From contig NZ_FZOY01000001.1 of assembly GCF_900188335.1 (NCBI RefSeq), forward strand, positions 310,001-374,000: a stretch of 64,000 nucleotides of DNA. Reading direction: 5' to 3'. The stretch comes from Tropicimonas sediminicola. Its GTDB lineage: Bacteria; Pseudomonadota; Alphaproteobacteria; Rhodobacterales; Rhodobacteraceae. The notes beneath the pieces were generated by a model that was given only the letters and a program-made list of their open reading frames with translations, was not told where the DNA came from and searched no databases. The translations under genes were made by a program, and so were the position numbers. Every line of letters begins with the position of its first letter. Within the stretch, counting starts at the first letter, position 1. Positions 34,227 through 42,886 of the stretch are shown one piece after another.

Positions 34227-35402
34227 CTAGAAACCCTGGGGCAGGGTGGTGCTGAAACCGCCCTGCTCCTGCCCGAGGTAGAGCAGCAGCCCCGCCGCGA
34301 TGAGCGCGACGAGAACGGCAAGCGCGATTTTCCAGGCGGAGTAGGGCCGTTCGCCCTTCACCTCGCCGGTGCGCGCATTCACCACGAAGCGATAGGACTT
34401 GCCGCGGAAGCGATAGGCCGCGAGCCAGACCGGCAGCAGGATGTGCTTGAAGGTCACGTTGCCGTGCCGGGTGCGGGCGTCGGTGATCTGCTGGTGGTCG
34501 CCGCCGATGTCGCGCCGGATGTCGGCGGCGATCACCGCGTCCATCTTGCGCTGCGCATAGCCGAAGCCGGGTTCCAGGTCGACGGTGTAGGCCTCGGCGA
34601 TGTAGCCGGCGAGGTATTCGGGCCGGAAGGGCACCAGCTTGGCCAGGTCCCACGGGTCGAGCGCGTCGACGTATTGCCGGGGCAGGCTGTCGGCGGCCAG
34701 CACCAGGACATCGTCGAAATCCCGCGCCACCCGGCCCTGCACCGCGCGCCAGCGGGTCTTGCGCACCCGCACGTTCTGACGCTTGCCGTTCACGACGCGG
34801 GTTTCTGTGACGTAGTAATCGTCGCCCCGCCGCCCCCGGTACTCGGTGCGCGTGCGCGAATCGTAGGTCCAGAAGGGGACGTAGATCCCCTTCATCCGCC
34901 GTCCCTTGCGCGCGTATTCCTTGAGCCCGCCAGGCGCGAACCAGAGCCGGCCGAGCCAGTCCGACATCGCCTTGCGGGCGGTTTCCTCGGTCAGGGCAAA
35001 GGGCAGCACGGCGGTGGGCTTGAGGTGGCGCTGGATGCCGGTATCGGTGACCACGGGAGAGGCGCAGAACGGGCATTCCGTGGCCTGCTCCGCCTCGCCC
35101 ATCTCGAAACTCGCGCCGCAGCTCTCGCAATGGGCGGTGCGGGCGGAGACGATCTCGCCGGGGGGCAGGTCGCGGCGCAGGCCGCGCTCGTAATCGAGTT
35201 CCTGCAGCGCCTCGGCCCATTCGCCGCGTCCGCCCGCGCTCACATGTTCAACATGCCCGCAATGGTCGCAGACCAGGCTGCCACGGTCGGCCGAGAATCG
35301 CAGGTCCGCCCCGCAGGCGGGGCAGGGAAAGCGGTGCTGCTCGGCCACGGCTTCGGTGGCCGGGCCGGCCGCGTCGTCGTCTGTCCAGGGCGTGTCGGAC
35401 AC
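34227..35402 (-). CDS. double zinc-ribbon membrane protein (TFIIB-type Zn-finger family)
   Basis: 391 aa. Two zinc ribbons: C27/C30 with C45/C48, and C92/C95 with C110/C113. A middle region (YVPFWTYDSRTRTEYRGRRG, FVVNARTGEVKGERPYS) is typical of proteins often mislabelled primosomal protein N'. One C-terminal membrane segment (KIALAVLVALIAAGLLLYLG) anchors it. The ribbons face the cytosol by the positive-inside rule. Last gene of the six-gene operon, 13 bases after the SPFH gene; likely a partner of that protein. Confidence 0.78.
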   Translation of the reverse strand: MSDTPWTDDDAAGPATEAVAEQHRFPCPACGADLRFSADRGSLVCDHCGHVEHVSAGGRGEWAEALQELDYERGLRRDLPPGEIVSARTAHCESCGASFEMGEAEQATECPFCASPVVTDTGIQRHLKPTAVLPFALTEETARKAMSDWLGRLWFAPGGLKEYARKGRRMKGIYVPFWTYDSRTRTEYRGRRGDDYYVTETRVVNGKRQNVRVRKTRWRAVQGRVARDFDDVLVLAADSLPRQYVDALDPWDLAKLVPFRPEYLAGYIAEAYTVDLEPGFGYAQRKMDAVIAADIRRDIGGDHQQITDARTRHGNVTFKHILLPVWLAAYRFRGKSYRFVVNARTGEVKGERPYSAWKIALAVLVALIAAGLLLYLGQEQGGFSTTLPQGF

Positions 35403-35415
35403 CTTTGCCTCCGGT

Positions 35416-36564
35416 TCAGGCGCCCGGCGGCGGGGGCGGCGGCAGGATGGTGAAGAGCTGCGCCAGCTCCTGCACGTCTTCGGCCGGTTTCCAGCCGTCC
35501 TGGCCGGGCGTCCAGACCAGGCTCTCCCGGGTCAGCTCGCCGGCGCCCGCCATGCGGCCCATGTCGGCCTTGGAGAACGGGCCGGAAGTCTGGCCGGCCT
35601 TGGCGATGTGCCAGACATGCTCGACCGGCGGAGGGGGCGGCGGCGGGGCCGGTTGCACCGCGGCCGGAGCGGCATGCGTCTGCGGTGCGGCGCCCCAGGG
35701 GCCGGCCGCATAGCCCGGGTTCGCCATCTGCGCGCCCATCGCCATGCCCATCCCGGCGCCGAGCCCGGCGGCCATGCCACCGCCAGCCGGATTGCGCGCC
35801 GCGGAGGTCATCGCCTCGGCGGCGGAATACTGGGTGAACTTGCCCAGATCGCCCGCCAGCCCCATCGAGGTGCGCTTGTCGAGCGCCTCTTCCACCGCCG
35901 GGGGCAGCGAGATGTTCTCGATGTAGAATTCGGGCATCACCATGCCGTAATCGGCCAGCACTTCCGAGACCTTGGCGGCGATCAGCTTGCCCATGTCGGC
36001 GGTGTTGGCGGCCATGTCGAGCACCGGGATGCCGGAACCCGCCATCACCCGGCTGCTTTCCTGCACGATGATGTTGCGGATCTGGAAGGTGATTTCGTCG
36101 GTGGTGAACTCGCCGTCGGTGCCGACGATCTCGGTCATGAACTTCGCCGGGTCGGTGACGCGGATGGAATAGGTGCCGAAGGCGCGGATGCGGGTCGGGC
36201 CGAATTCCGGGTCGCGCAGCATCACCGGGTTCTTGGTGCCCCACTTCAGGTCCGTGAAGCGGGTGGTGTTGACGAAGTAGATCTCGGACTTGAAGGGCGA
36301 CTTGAAGCCGTGATCCCAATGCTGAAGCGTCGTCAAGATCGGCATGTTGTTGGTCTCGAGCAGGTAGAGACCGGGGGTGAACACGTCGGCGAGCTGCCCC
36401 TCGTGCACGAACACGGCCGCCTGGCCCTCGCGCACCGTCAGCTTGGCGCCATACTTGATCTCGTGCCCCTCGCGCTCGAACCGCCAGACCAGCGTGTCGC
36501 GGGTGTCGTCGGTCCAGTGAATGACGTCGATGAACTGGCCGGAAAGGAAATCGAAGATGCCCAT
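35416..36564 (-). CDS. SPFH/Band-7 protein with a C-terminal GYF_2 domain (YdjI-like)
   Basis: 382 aa. Residues about 1-280 form an SPFH/virion-core-like domain (MGIFDFLSGQFIDVIHWTDD, VREGQAAVFVHEGQLADVF). A Gly/Ala/Met- and Pro-rich linker follows (PAPPPPPPPVEHVW), and residues about 317-368 make a GYF_2 domain (GQTSGPFSKADMGRMAGAGE, WKPAEDVQEL), a fold that binds proline-rich peptides. It has no membrane helix and may oligomerise on the membrane. It lies between the DUF2927 lipoprotein and the zinc-ribbon gene. The Pro-rich linker could be an internal GYF ligand. Confidence 0.85.
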   Translation of the reverse strand: MGIFDFLSGQFIDVIHWTDDTRDTLVWRFEREGHEIKYGAKLTVREGQAAVFVHEGQLADVFTPGLYLLETNNMPILTTLQHWDHGFKSPFKSEIYFVNTTRFTDLKWGTKNPVMLRDPEFGPTRIRAFGTYSIRVTDPAKFMTEIVGTDGEFTTDEITFQIRNIIVQESSRVMAGSGIPVLDMAANTADMGKLIAAKVSEVLADYGMVMPEFYIENISLPPAVEEALDKRTSMGLAGDLGKFTQYSAAEAMTSAARNPAGGGMAAGLGAGMGMAMGAQMANPGYAAGPWGAAPQTHAAPAAVQPAPPPPPPPVEHVWHIAKAGQTSGPFSKADMGRMAGAGELTRESLVWTPGQDGWKPAEDVQELAQLFTILPPPPPPGA

Positions 36565-36591
36565 CGTGGCGCTCCTCCTAGATGAATTCTG

Positions 36592-37557
36592 TCAACTCTC
36601 GCCGCCAAGAAGCTCGTTCGCGATCTCTGTCACGATCGGGCGGGCGGTGGCGGCGTCCATGCCGGTGCTGAGACGGCGGTCGTACAATATGCGCAGCAGC
36701 AGCTCGTCATGCCGGGTCAGCAGGGCGAACTCCTCGTCGTCGTTGAAGATAGAGGGCCTGGCGGCGGGGCTGTCGTTGGCCAGCCCCATGCCCTGCGCCA
36801 ACTCCTCGTGGATGCAGGAAAGCCGCAGCAGATCGGGATGTTCGGCCCGGATCACGGCGACGGCGCGGGTATAGGCCGGGTTGCTGCCCTGCGAGAAGGC
36901 GAAGACGAGGCAGAAGGTGTCCCGCTGCATGTCCTCCACCGTGCGCACCGCGGTCTCGCCAATCCCCGGGACCATAGCCCGCAGTTGCGGGCCGTAATTG
37001 CGCCGCTCATCCTCGTGCAGCATCAGCACGTGGAAATTGGCGTTGTTGCCGGAGGTGACGGAAACGGGATGCCCGGACGCGATGGCGAGCCGCCGCGCAT
37101 AGGATTGCAGCGACGCGCTGTCCTTGCGGCGCTGCTCGGGGGAAACCGTGTCCCCGAACACCATCTGCATCCGCACCGGGGCCTGCCAGCGGCGCAGCTG
37201 GCTTTCCGTCTGCTCCGCAACAAGGGTGCCGGCGCGGGAGACGTATTCGTCGTAAAGCGCGATGCGGATGAAGTTCTTGGCCAGCGTATGAGCCGCGAAG
37301 GGCGTGTCCGGCCCGCCGCCGTCGGTGCGCAGAAGGCCCTGCGCCAGCAAGTCCGCCTGCACCCGCGCGTAATGCTGTTCGAGCTCGTAGGACGCGCTCG
37401 ACCGGGTGGGCGCCTGCACGTCGCCAGCGGTCGCCGTCGCCTCGGGACGGGGCGGCGGAGCGGGAACGGGCCCACTCGGCGCTGTCGCCTCGCAAGCTGC
37501 AAGCAATGCCAGCGACACCGCCAGCAGGCCGTTCCGTGCTGCCGCTCCGCTCCGCAA
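36592..37557 (-). CDS. DUF2927 lipoprotein
   Basis: About 321 aa. A signal peptide ends in LLAAC (Cys22), so it is a lipoprotein on the periplasmic side. The DUF2927 core has NFIRIALYDEY and CIHEELAQGMGLANDSP, the last resembling a zincin-like HEE motif. The start is not ATG: TTG at 37557 has GGCAGG six bases ahead. TTG at 37563, overlapping the telA stop, is the alternative. Third-last gene of the operon; function unknown. Confidence 0.78.
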   Translation of the reverse strand: MRSGAAARNGLLAVSLALLAACEATAPSGPVPAPPPRPEATATAGDVQAPTRSSASYELEQHYARVQADLLAQGLLRTDGGGPDTPFAAHTLAKNFIRIALYDEYVSRAGTLVAEQTESQLRRWQAPVRMQMVFGDTVSPEQRRKDSASLQSYARRLAIASGHPVSVTSGNNANFHVLMLHEDERRNYGPQLRAMVPGIGETAVRTVEDMQRDTFCLVFAFSQGSNPAYTRAVAVIRAEHPDLLRLSCIHEELAQGMGLANDSPAARPSIFNDDEEFALLTRHDELLLRILYDRRLSTGMDAATARPIVTEIANELLGGES

Positions 37558-37559
37558 GA

Positions 37560-38765
37560 TCAACCTGCCGGGACGGCGGTCGAGGCGGTGTCGCCCAGAC
37601 CGGTCTTGCGGGCCTTTGCGGAGGCCAGCGTGTCGCGCAGTTCGTGCTCCATCTTGATCAGCTCTTCCTCCGCGGCTGCGCGGCGCGCCTTGCCCTCGTC
37701 GGCGATGGCGAGGCTTTCGTTGATGGTGGCGATCAGGTCCGCATTGGCCTGTTTCACCGCCTCGATGTCGAAGACGCCGCGCTCCATCTCCTCGCGCACG
37801 ACCTTGTTGGTCTCGCGCAGGTTCTTGGCGTTGGCGGTCAGCAGCTCGTTGGTCAGGTCGTTGGCCTCGCGCACCGCGGTCGCGGCTTCGGCAGACCGCT
37901 GGATGGTCACGGCCTGCGCCAGTTGCGTCTCCCACAGCGGCACGGTGTTGACCAGCGTGGAATTGATCTTTGTCACCAGCGACTTGTCGTTTTCCTGCAC
38001 CAGCCGGATCGACGGCAGCGACTGCATCGTCACCTGGCGGGTCAGCTTCAGGTCATGCACCCGGCGCTCGAGATCGTCGCGGGCGGCGCGCAGGTCGCGC
38101 AGCTCCTGCGCCTTCATCACCTGATCGGCTTCCGGGGCCGCCGTCACCTCGGCCTCCTTGGCCGGGATCACGGACGTGTCCATCTCCTGCAGCTTGGCCT
38201 CGCCCGCGGCGATGTAGAGCGCCAGCTCGTCGTAGAAATTGAGCGTCTTGTCGTAGAGCAGGTCGAGCGACTTGATGTCCTTCAGCAGCTTGTGCTCATG
38301 GCCAAGCAGGTTGTCGGTGATCCGGTCGATCTGGCCCTGCACGTCTTCGTAGCGGGCGACGAAATTGGCAAAGGGCGCGGTGCGGCCGAGGAGTTTCTCC
38401 CACCAGGTGCGCTCCCGGCGCACGTCCAGCTCCGACACCGAGAAGCCCCGGATCGTGGTGACGATGTCGCGCAGGCTGTCGCCGGCGGGACCGACGTCCT
38501 TGTTCTTCACGTCGGCCAGCATCGCCTGCGAGATTTCCTGCAGTTCGGCCTGCGCGGCCGAGCCGAAGGACACGATCGAATTCGTGTCGCTCATGTTGAT
38601 CTCGTCCATCCGCTTGCGGATCTCGGCCGAGACCGGCGCATCGGCGGCCTCGAGCGGCACGATGTCGGCGGCAGGCGCCGGCTCGGGCAGGATCACGGCT
38701 GTCACCTCTTCGACCTGCGTCAGCACTTCGGCGGCTTTCTTCTGCACTTCCTGTGACATGATCAT
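37560..38765 (-). CDS. telA: toxic anion resistance protein TelA family
   Basis: 401 aa, mostly long helices and coiled coil (ELRDLRAARDDLERRVHDLK, EANDLTNELLTANAKNLRET). It has the TelA signatures FGSAAQAELQEISQAML and NLLGHEHKLLKDIKSLDLLY. Relatives were linked to tellurite resistance and to the Ter-type envelope stress network, but the biochemical role is unknown. Two start codons (38765, 38759) are possible. It follows xpaC by 19 bases, an order found in many bacteria. Confidence 0.88.
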   Translation of the reverse strand: MIMSQEVQKKAAEVLTQVEEVTAVILPEPAPAADIVPLEAADAPVSAEIRKRMDEINMSDTNSIVSFGSAAQAELQEISQAMLADVKNKDVGPAGDSLRDIVTTIRGFSVSELDVRRERTWWEKLLGRTAPFANFVARYEDVQGQIDRITDNLLGHEHKLLKDIKSLDLLYDKTLNFYDELALYIAAGEAKLQEMDTSVIPAKEAEVTAAPEADQVMKAQELRDLRAARDDLERRVHDLKLTRQVTMQSLPSIRLVQENDKSLVTKINSTLVNTVPLWETQLAQAVTIQRSAEAATAVREANDLTNELLTANAKNLRETNKVVREEMERGVFDIEAVKQANADLIATINESLAIADEGKARRAAAEEELIKMEHELRDTLASAKARKTGLGDTASTAVPAG

Positions 38766-38784
38766 CCTTCCCTGAAGATCCGTT

Positions 38785-39678
38785 TCAATCCATTCTCACG
38801 CCTTCACGCTGCAACCGGTCGCGCAGAACCTCTATCTCGACATCGAGCGCCGTGCGGTCGGACACCATCAGCGTTTCGGTCTTGGCGCTGAAGTTGCGCT
38901 CGAGGTCGTCCAGCAGGGCGACGTAGTTGGCCTTGGCCTGCTGGTCGCGGTTGCGGGCGTAGATATCCGCGAACTTGATCGTCGCCTCGGCCGCGCCCTG
39001 CAGGTAGACGACCAGGAACTTGCGCGCCGCGGTCAGGTCGCGCGGGTCTTCCTCGACGGTGCGGCACATGTGGCGGGCGGTGGCCTGGAAGCCCTCGACA
39101 CGGCGCTCCAGCCCACGGTCGCCGGCGCGCTGGATCGCGGCGCCCATGCGGGCGAGCTGTTCCTCGGCCTCGTCGACGACGCGGGCGACGCGGTCCTGCT
39201 GGAAGCTGTCCACGCCGTCGACGTTCTTGTTCGCCAGCGGATCGATGCCGAAGGCGGTCAGGTGCAGCACGACGGCGATCGCCCCGTAGAGCAGCGCCTG
39301 CCCGAGGTTGCCGCCATCGCCGGCCATCAGCGCCAGCACGAGACCGAAGCCGGTCAGCACGGCGGCGATGATCTTGCGGGGCAGGGCCGGGCGGCGCGCG
39401 ACCTTGCGGGCGTCATAGGCGGCCTCGGCCTTGAGGCCCTCCGACAGGGTGAAGACGGAGAACACGAGCACCGCCGCGGCCGCGAGGTCCAGCGCCATCC
39501 CGGCGGGGCCGTGGCCGAATGCGGAAAAAAGCAGCGGGATCGGCGCGAGATAGAGCAGGTTGACGCGCGCGGCGCCCCGGGCTCTTTGCGCGGTGGTGGG
39601 GCGGGACGGCGCGGGCGATGCGCCGTTGCCGGAGGTCCCTGCGTCCGGTGAATACTTGCCGCCGTACCGCTGGGCCAT
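38785..39678 (-). CDS. XpaC-family membrane protein (5-bromo-4-chloroindolyl phosphate hydrolysis)
   Basis: 297 aa. A flexible N-terminal tail is followed by about four membrane segments between residues 40 and 145 (LLYLAPIPLLFSAF, IIAAVLTGFGLVLALMAG). A cytosolic coiled-coil half follows (RVVDEAEEQLARMGAAI ... LDDLERNFSAKTETL). XpaC proteins stand beside TelA in many genomes; the phosphatase link in the name is historical. The ATG overlaps the stop of the small membrane protein by one base (TGATG). Confidence 0.85.
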   Translation of the reverse strand: MAQRYGGKYSPDAGTSGNGASPAPSRPTTAQRARGAARVNLLYLAPIPLLFSAFGHGPAGMALDLAAAAVLVFSVFTLSEGLKAEAAYDARKVARRPALPRKIIAAVLTGFGLVLALMAGDGGNLGQALLYGAIAVVLHLTAFGIDPLANKNVDGVDSFQQDRVARVVDEAEEQLARMGAAIQRAGDRGLERRVEGFQATARHMCRTVEEDPRDLTAARKFLVVYLQGAAEATIKFADIYARNRDQQAKANYVALLDDLERNFSAKTETLMVSDRTALDVEIEVLRDRLQREGVRMD

Positions 39679-39887
39679 CACATGCCTCCGATCATGCCGA
39701 GGGAGACGCCGAAGATCAGCACCCATAGCAGGATGAAGGCGATCCGCGGCACCAGCCCGCTTGCCATGGGGCCCTGGTCAAACGCCTTTCCCGCCGATCC
39801 GGCGAGCGCGGCCCCGGCCAGCGCGATCCCGACCACCAATGCGACCATGACGACCAACGCCAGAGCGAGAGACATGAGGATTCGCAT
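39678..39887 (-). CDS. small two-TM membrane protein heading the telA operon (69 aa)
   Basis: MRILMSLALALVVMVALVVG and RIAFILLWVLIFGVSLGMIG are two membrane helices; the loop carries GKAFDQGPMASG. AAGGGGG before the ATG at 39887 decides the start (an earlier ATG at 39917 lacks an RBS). I do not recognise the family. It is translationally joined to xpaC, so it is probably a subunit of the same membrane complex. Confidence 0.65.
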   Translation of the reverse strand: MRILMSLALALVVMVALVVGIALAGAALAGSAGKAFDQGPMASGLVPRIAFILLWVLIFGVSLGMIGGM

Positions 39888-39978
39888 GTGGTTGCCCCCT
39901 TCGACCCACCTGTTCATGTTTATACGACATGGATGTGAACCGGGCCAGCGTCAAGGAAAGGCACGGCAATTCCGGCCG

Positions 39979-40056
39979 GGGGGCTCCCGCCCGTCGTCGG
40001 CGCATCAAGGATGCGCCTCCTCCCGTTGGGCCGGGCCGCGCGCGTTCCGCGCGCGG
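39979..40056 (+). repeat. GC-rich two-hairpin intergenic element, copy 2
   Basis: GGGGGCTCCCGC, hairpin GGCGCATC-AAG-GATGCGCC (39999-40017), TTGGGCCGGG, then hairpin CCGCGCGCG-TTC-CGCGCGCGG (40036-40056). It repeats the block order of 3640-3723 with compensatory stem changes. It lies between the M42 peptidase 3' end and the telA operon. Confidence 0.75.
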
Positions 40057-40086
40057 CACCCACGACCTGCGCGCCATCCCGCCCGG

Positions 40087-41130
40087 TCAGGCCTTCGCCT
40101 TGGAGAGATAGGCCACGAGGATGTCGCGCGCAGCAGCGAGGTCCCTGCGGTCGATCATCTCGGTCACGGTGTGGATGTAGCGGGTGCCGACCACGATACC
40201 GACCGCCCGCGCCCCGGCCGCGGCCTGCTGGGCGGCTGCGCCGTCCTGGCCGCCGGCCCGCAGCATGGTGCGCTGGAAGGGGATGCCTTCGGCTGTCGCG
40301 AGGGCGTCGATCTCTGCCACCAGCGCCTTGTCGGCGATGAAGGAACTGTCGCGCACGTGCAGGCCGAACCCCTTGCCCTGCTCGGTCGTCCGGTCCTGCT
40401 CCGGCACACCTGGCGTGTCGCAGGCCAGGGTGGTGTCGATCCCGAGGCCGATGTCGGGCTGGACCCGGAAGGCGGCGGTGCGCGCCCCGCGCAGCCCGAC
40501 CTCCTCCTGGGTGGTGAAAGCCACGTGGATCTCGGCCGCATGCGCCGCATCGCCGAGCCCGCGGATCGCCTCGATGCCCAGCCAGCAAGCGACCCGGTTG
40601 TCGAGCGCCTTGGAGACGAACTTCTCTCCCATCTCGAGGAACGGCTCGTCCATCACCACCATGTCGCCGATCTTCACCCGCTCGCGCGCCGCTTCGCCGA
40701 GGCCGGTGTCGACGATGAACTCGTGCACCTCCGGCACCTTCTTGCGATCTTCCTGCTTGGTGATGTGCACGCCAGGCCCGGCCGGGTTCATCACCCCCTT
40801 GAGGTCGCCATCTTCGGTGCACACCAGCACCCGGCGTGCGAACAGCGTGCGCGGATCGAAGCCGCCAACCGGTTGAAGATGCAGGAAACCCTTCTCGGTC
40901 ACATGGCTGACCATGAAGCCGATCTCGTCCATGTGGCAGAGCAGCATGACCTTCTGCGGCGTCTCCGCCCCGCCGCGCGCGTCGCGGCGGCACAGCAGCG
41001 AGCCCATCGGGTCCACCTCGACGTGGTCGAACAGCCCCTCGATTTCGGACAGGATCAGGTCCCGCACCCGTTCCTCGTGGCCGGGCACGCCCGGGGTCTC
41101 GCACAGCCGTTTCAGCAATTCGGTGTTCAT
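40087..41130 (-). CDS. M42-family aminopeptidase-like metallopeptidase
   Basis: 347 aa. Metal and catalytic motifs: LLCHMDEIGFMV (His), SKALDNRVACW (Asp), TTQEEVGLRGA (Glu base and ligand), GIDTT (Asp) and RYIHTVTEM (His). This matches TET/PepA-like M42 enzymes, which form cytosolic dodecamers that trim peptides. M42-like members also occur in osmolyte gene clusters, but none of those partner genes is here. An AGGCGGGAT site precedes the ATG at 41130. It appears to stand alone. Confidence 0.88.
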   Translation of the reverse strand: MNTELLKRLCETPGVPGHEERVRDLILSEIEGLFDHVEVDPMGSLLCRRDARGGAETPQKVMLLCHMDEIGFMVSHVTEKGFLHLQPVGGFDPRTLFARRVLVCTEDGDLKGVMNPAGPGVHITKQEDRKKVPEVHEFIVDTGLGEAARERVKIGDMVVMDEPFLEMGEKFVSKALDNRVACWLGIEAIRGLGDAAHAAEIHVAFTTQEEVGLRGARTAAFRVQPDIGLGIDTTLACDTPGVPEQDRTTEQGKGFGLHVRDSSFIADKALVAEIDALATAEGIPFQRTMLRAGGQDGAAAQQAAAGARAVGIVVGTRYIHTVTEMIDRRDLAAARDILVAYLSKAKA

Positions 41131-41213
41131 GATGATATCCCGCCTCGACAATCCTGTTTGCCCGCGACCCTAGTGCCGGCCGCGCCGGACATTCAACCGC
41201 GAAGCGGCGCCGT

Positions 41214-41284
41214 CTTCACCTGTCCGAAGGTATCCTCGGGGAGGGGCGGACGGCGTCCGGCCGGCGCGGGGGCAGGCAGCCCCC
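41214..41284 (-). repeat. dispersed hairpin-plus-motif element, rpmE/M42 copy
   Basis: Read on the minus strand, hairpin GGGGGC-TGCCT-GCCCCC (41268-41284) is followed by GAGGATACCTTCGGACAGG (about 41219-41237). The order of stem and motif matches the copies at 12.9 and 27.7 kb. Confidence 0.6.
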
Positions 41285-41300
41285 GTCCACCGAGTCCCGC

Positions 41301-41333
41301 AACGAAAAACGCCGCCCCCGTGGGAGCGGCGTT
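41301..41333 (-). terminator. Rho-independent terminator of rplS-rpmE
   Basis: On the minus strand AACGCCGC-(10-base loop)-GCGGCGTT is followed by TTTTTCGTT, 24 bases after the rpmE stop. Confidence 0.85.
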
Positions 41334-41357
41334 CTGCACTGTCCGGAAGCCTTTGGC

Positions 41358-41579
41358 TCAGAAGCCCAGGCCTTCGTATTTCTTCTTGAACTTCGACACG
41401 CGCCCGCCGGTGTCCATCAGCTTCTGGGAGCCGCCGGTCCAGGCAGGGTGCGAGGAGGGGTCGATGTCCAGCGAGAGCTGATCGCCTTCCTTGCCCCAGG
41501 TCGATTTCATGCTCACCACGGTGCCATCGGTCATCTTGACGTCGATGACGTGGTAGTCGGGATGCAGATCCTTTTTCAT
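41358..41579 (-). CDS. rpmE: 50S ribosomal protein L31
   Basis: 73 aa. [20 protein letters not shown] is the L31 start and [20 protein letters not shown] the conserved middle. The C-x(n)-C zinc motif of type A is absent (no Cys at all), so it is a zinc-independent form. It is the second gene of the rplS-rpmE operon, 11 bases after rplS, with a terminator directly behind it. Confidence 0.93.
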   Translation of the reverse strand: MKKDLHPDYHVIDVKMTDGTVVSMKSTWGKEGDQLSLDIDPSSHPAWTGGSQKLMDTGGRVSKFKKKYEGLGF

Positions 41580-41590
41580 CGCGGCGCTCC

Positions 41591-41962
41591 TCAATCCTTG
41601 GGTTTGTAGGTGCTGTCTTCCGCGATCCGGGCAGACTTGCCGCGGCGGGAGCGCAGGTAATACAGCTTCGCCCGGCGGACGCGGCCGCGGCGGACGACGG
41701 TGATGCTTTCGATATTGGTCGAGTGCAGCGGGAACACCCGCTCGACGCCCTCGCCGAAGGAGATCTTGCGCACCGTGAACGAGCCGGCGATGCCGGTGCC
41801 GTTCTTGCGGGAGATGCAGACGCCTTCGTAGTTCTGCACGCGCGAGCGCGAGCCTTCGGTCACCTTGTAGCCGACGCGAACGGTGTCGCCGGCCTTGAAA
41901 TCGGGAATCTCGTTCCCGAGGGAGGCGATCTGTTCGGCCTCCAGTTCTGCGATCAGGTCCAT
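41591..41962 (-). CDS. rplS: 50S ribosomal protein L19
   Basis: 123 aa with [40 protein letters not shown] and [19 protein letters not shown], the standard L19 landmarks at the 30S-50S interface. AGAGGAG lies eight bases before ATG 41962, which fixes the start. Most relatives have trmD directly ahead; here two plus-strand genes (TadE/TadG-like) separate them. A promoter and hairpin leader of its own lie upstream. Confidence 0.95.
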   Translation of the reverse strand: MDLIAELEAEQIASLGNEIPDFKAGDTVRVGYKVTEGSRSRVQNYEGVCISRKNGTGIAGSFTVRKISFGEGVERVFPLHSTNIESITVVRRGRVRRAKLYYLRSRRGKSARIAEDSTYKPKD

Positions 41963-42043
41963 CTGAACGCTCCTCTGACTGCTTGCGGTGGACCCGCAAA
42001 GTGTTTCTCGCGCCCCGGAGCTCCTGGTCTTCATCGGGTCCGT

Positions 42044-42060
42044 CCGTGCTTGCAGCACGG
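42044..42060 (-). promoter_or_regulatory. hairpin in the rplS leader
   Basis: A perfect 7-bp stem CCGTGCT-TGC-AGCACGG, 82 bases before the rplS start, inside an untranslated leader of about 230 bases. It might be part of autoregulation, but no family is recognised. I see no gene in 41963-42439. Confidence 0.35.
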
Positions 42061-42200
42061 CGCCCGCCGGAGGTCAGGTCGTCATTCCTTGAATGGTCGC
42101 ATTCCGGTCAGCGGCAGGTTGGGGCCGAAGAAGGCCCGCCCGGTGTTCCGATGCCCTATAACGAAACCACCCGAGTCGGTTTCCCGCTCAGGATGGACGG

Positions 42201-42229
42201 TGTCTAGGGCAAGCGCGACTGCATTGCAA
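42201..42229 (-). promoter_or_regulatory. candidate promoter of rplS-rpmE
   Basis: Minus strand TTGCAA (42224-42229), 17 bases, TAGACA (42201-42206). It would give the operon its own promoter now that trmD is no longer adjacent. Confidence 0.45.
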
Positions 42230-42439
42230 CCCGCAGGGCATGCCGCGCGGCGCAAGGCCCGTGCCTGGGAGAAAAAGGTCATTGGGCCGAGACCCTTAGC
42301 CTCAATCGCGGCAACTTTGGCGGAATGGTGTCCTTCCCGTGCCCAACTCGGCGTAAATTCCATGCCTGCGCCACGAAACCGCTCTCAAGCGCTGGCATCC
42401 ATTACGGATATTAAATGGTGAATCTTCGGGAGCAAGAAG

Positions 42440-42850
42440 ATGAAAATTCGCGCGATCTCCACTGCACTCCGCCAATTCCGCCGCCGCGAGGATGGCATGA
42501 TGGCCATCGAGTTCGTGGTCATGGTCCCGCTTTTCGTGGCAATGGTCTCCGGTGTGGTGGACCTGAGCCGGGTCTACGTGGACCAGGCCAACTATTACAG
42601 CGTCGCCCGCGACACCGCCCGGATCGTTTCCCGTCACGGAATGACCGAGGATTCGGCCGAGAGCTACGCCGTCGCCCGCATCGCCGAGCTGAGCAATGCC
42701 GAGGCCGAGGTCCAGGTCGAGAAGGGCAATTCCGACGTGTCCGTCACCATCAACGCGCCGATCAGCGCGATGGCGAAGTTCGGCTTCCTGTCCTTCCTGC
42801 AGAATTCCCAACTGACCGCGACCGTCGTTTACGAACTCGAGCCGGTCTGA
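42440..42850 (+). CDS. TadE-like pseudopilin-family protein
   Basis: 136 aa. The N-terminal basic tail and GMMAIEFVVMVPLFVAMVSG segment form the TadE prepilin-like motif (E five after the cleavage zone). The rest is a small periplasmic domain with VDQANYYSVARDTARIVSRH. Tad systems build Flp pili, but no secretion ATPase or platform gene is nearby. GGGAGCAAG precedes the ATG. A TadG-like gene follows after 36 bases. Confidence 0.8.
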   Translation: MKIRAISTALRQFRRREDGMMAIEFVVMVPLFVAMVSGVVDLSRVYVDQANYYSVARDTARIVSRHGMTEDSAESYAVARIAELSNAEAEVQVEKGNSDVSVTINAPISAMAKFGFLSFLQNSQLTATVVYELEPV

Positions 42851-42886
42851 TCCGAAAGCCTTTTTGATCCAAAAGGATACCCTGTC

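Noticed and set aside
36592..37935. 448-codon version of the DUF2927 gene extending into telA
   Set aside because: The extension is antisense-like low-complexity sequence inside telA; the lipoprotein signal begins only after 37563.
40087..41130. M42 peptidase as part of an osmolyte (NAGGN) synthesis cluster
   Set aside because: None of the usual partner genes (asparagine synthase-like, acetyltransferase-ligase) is near it.
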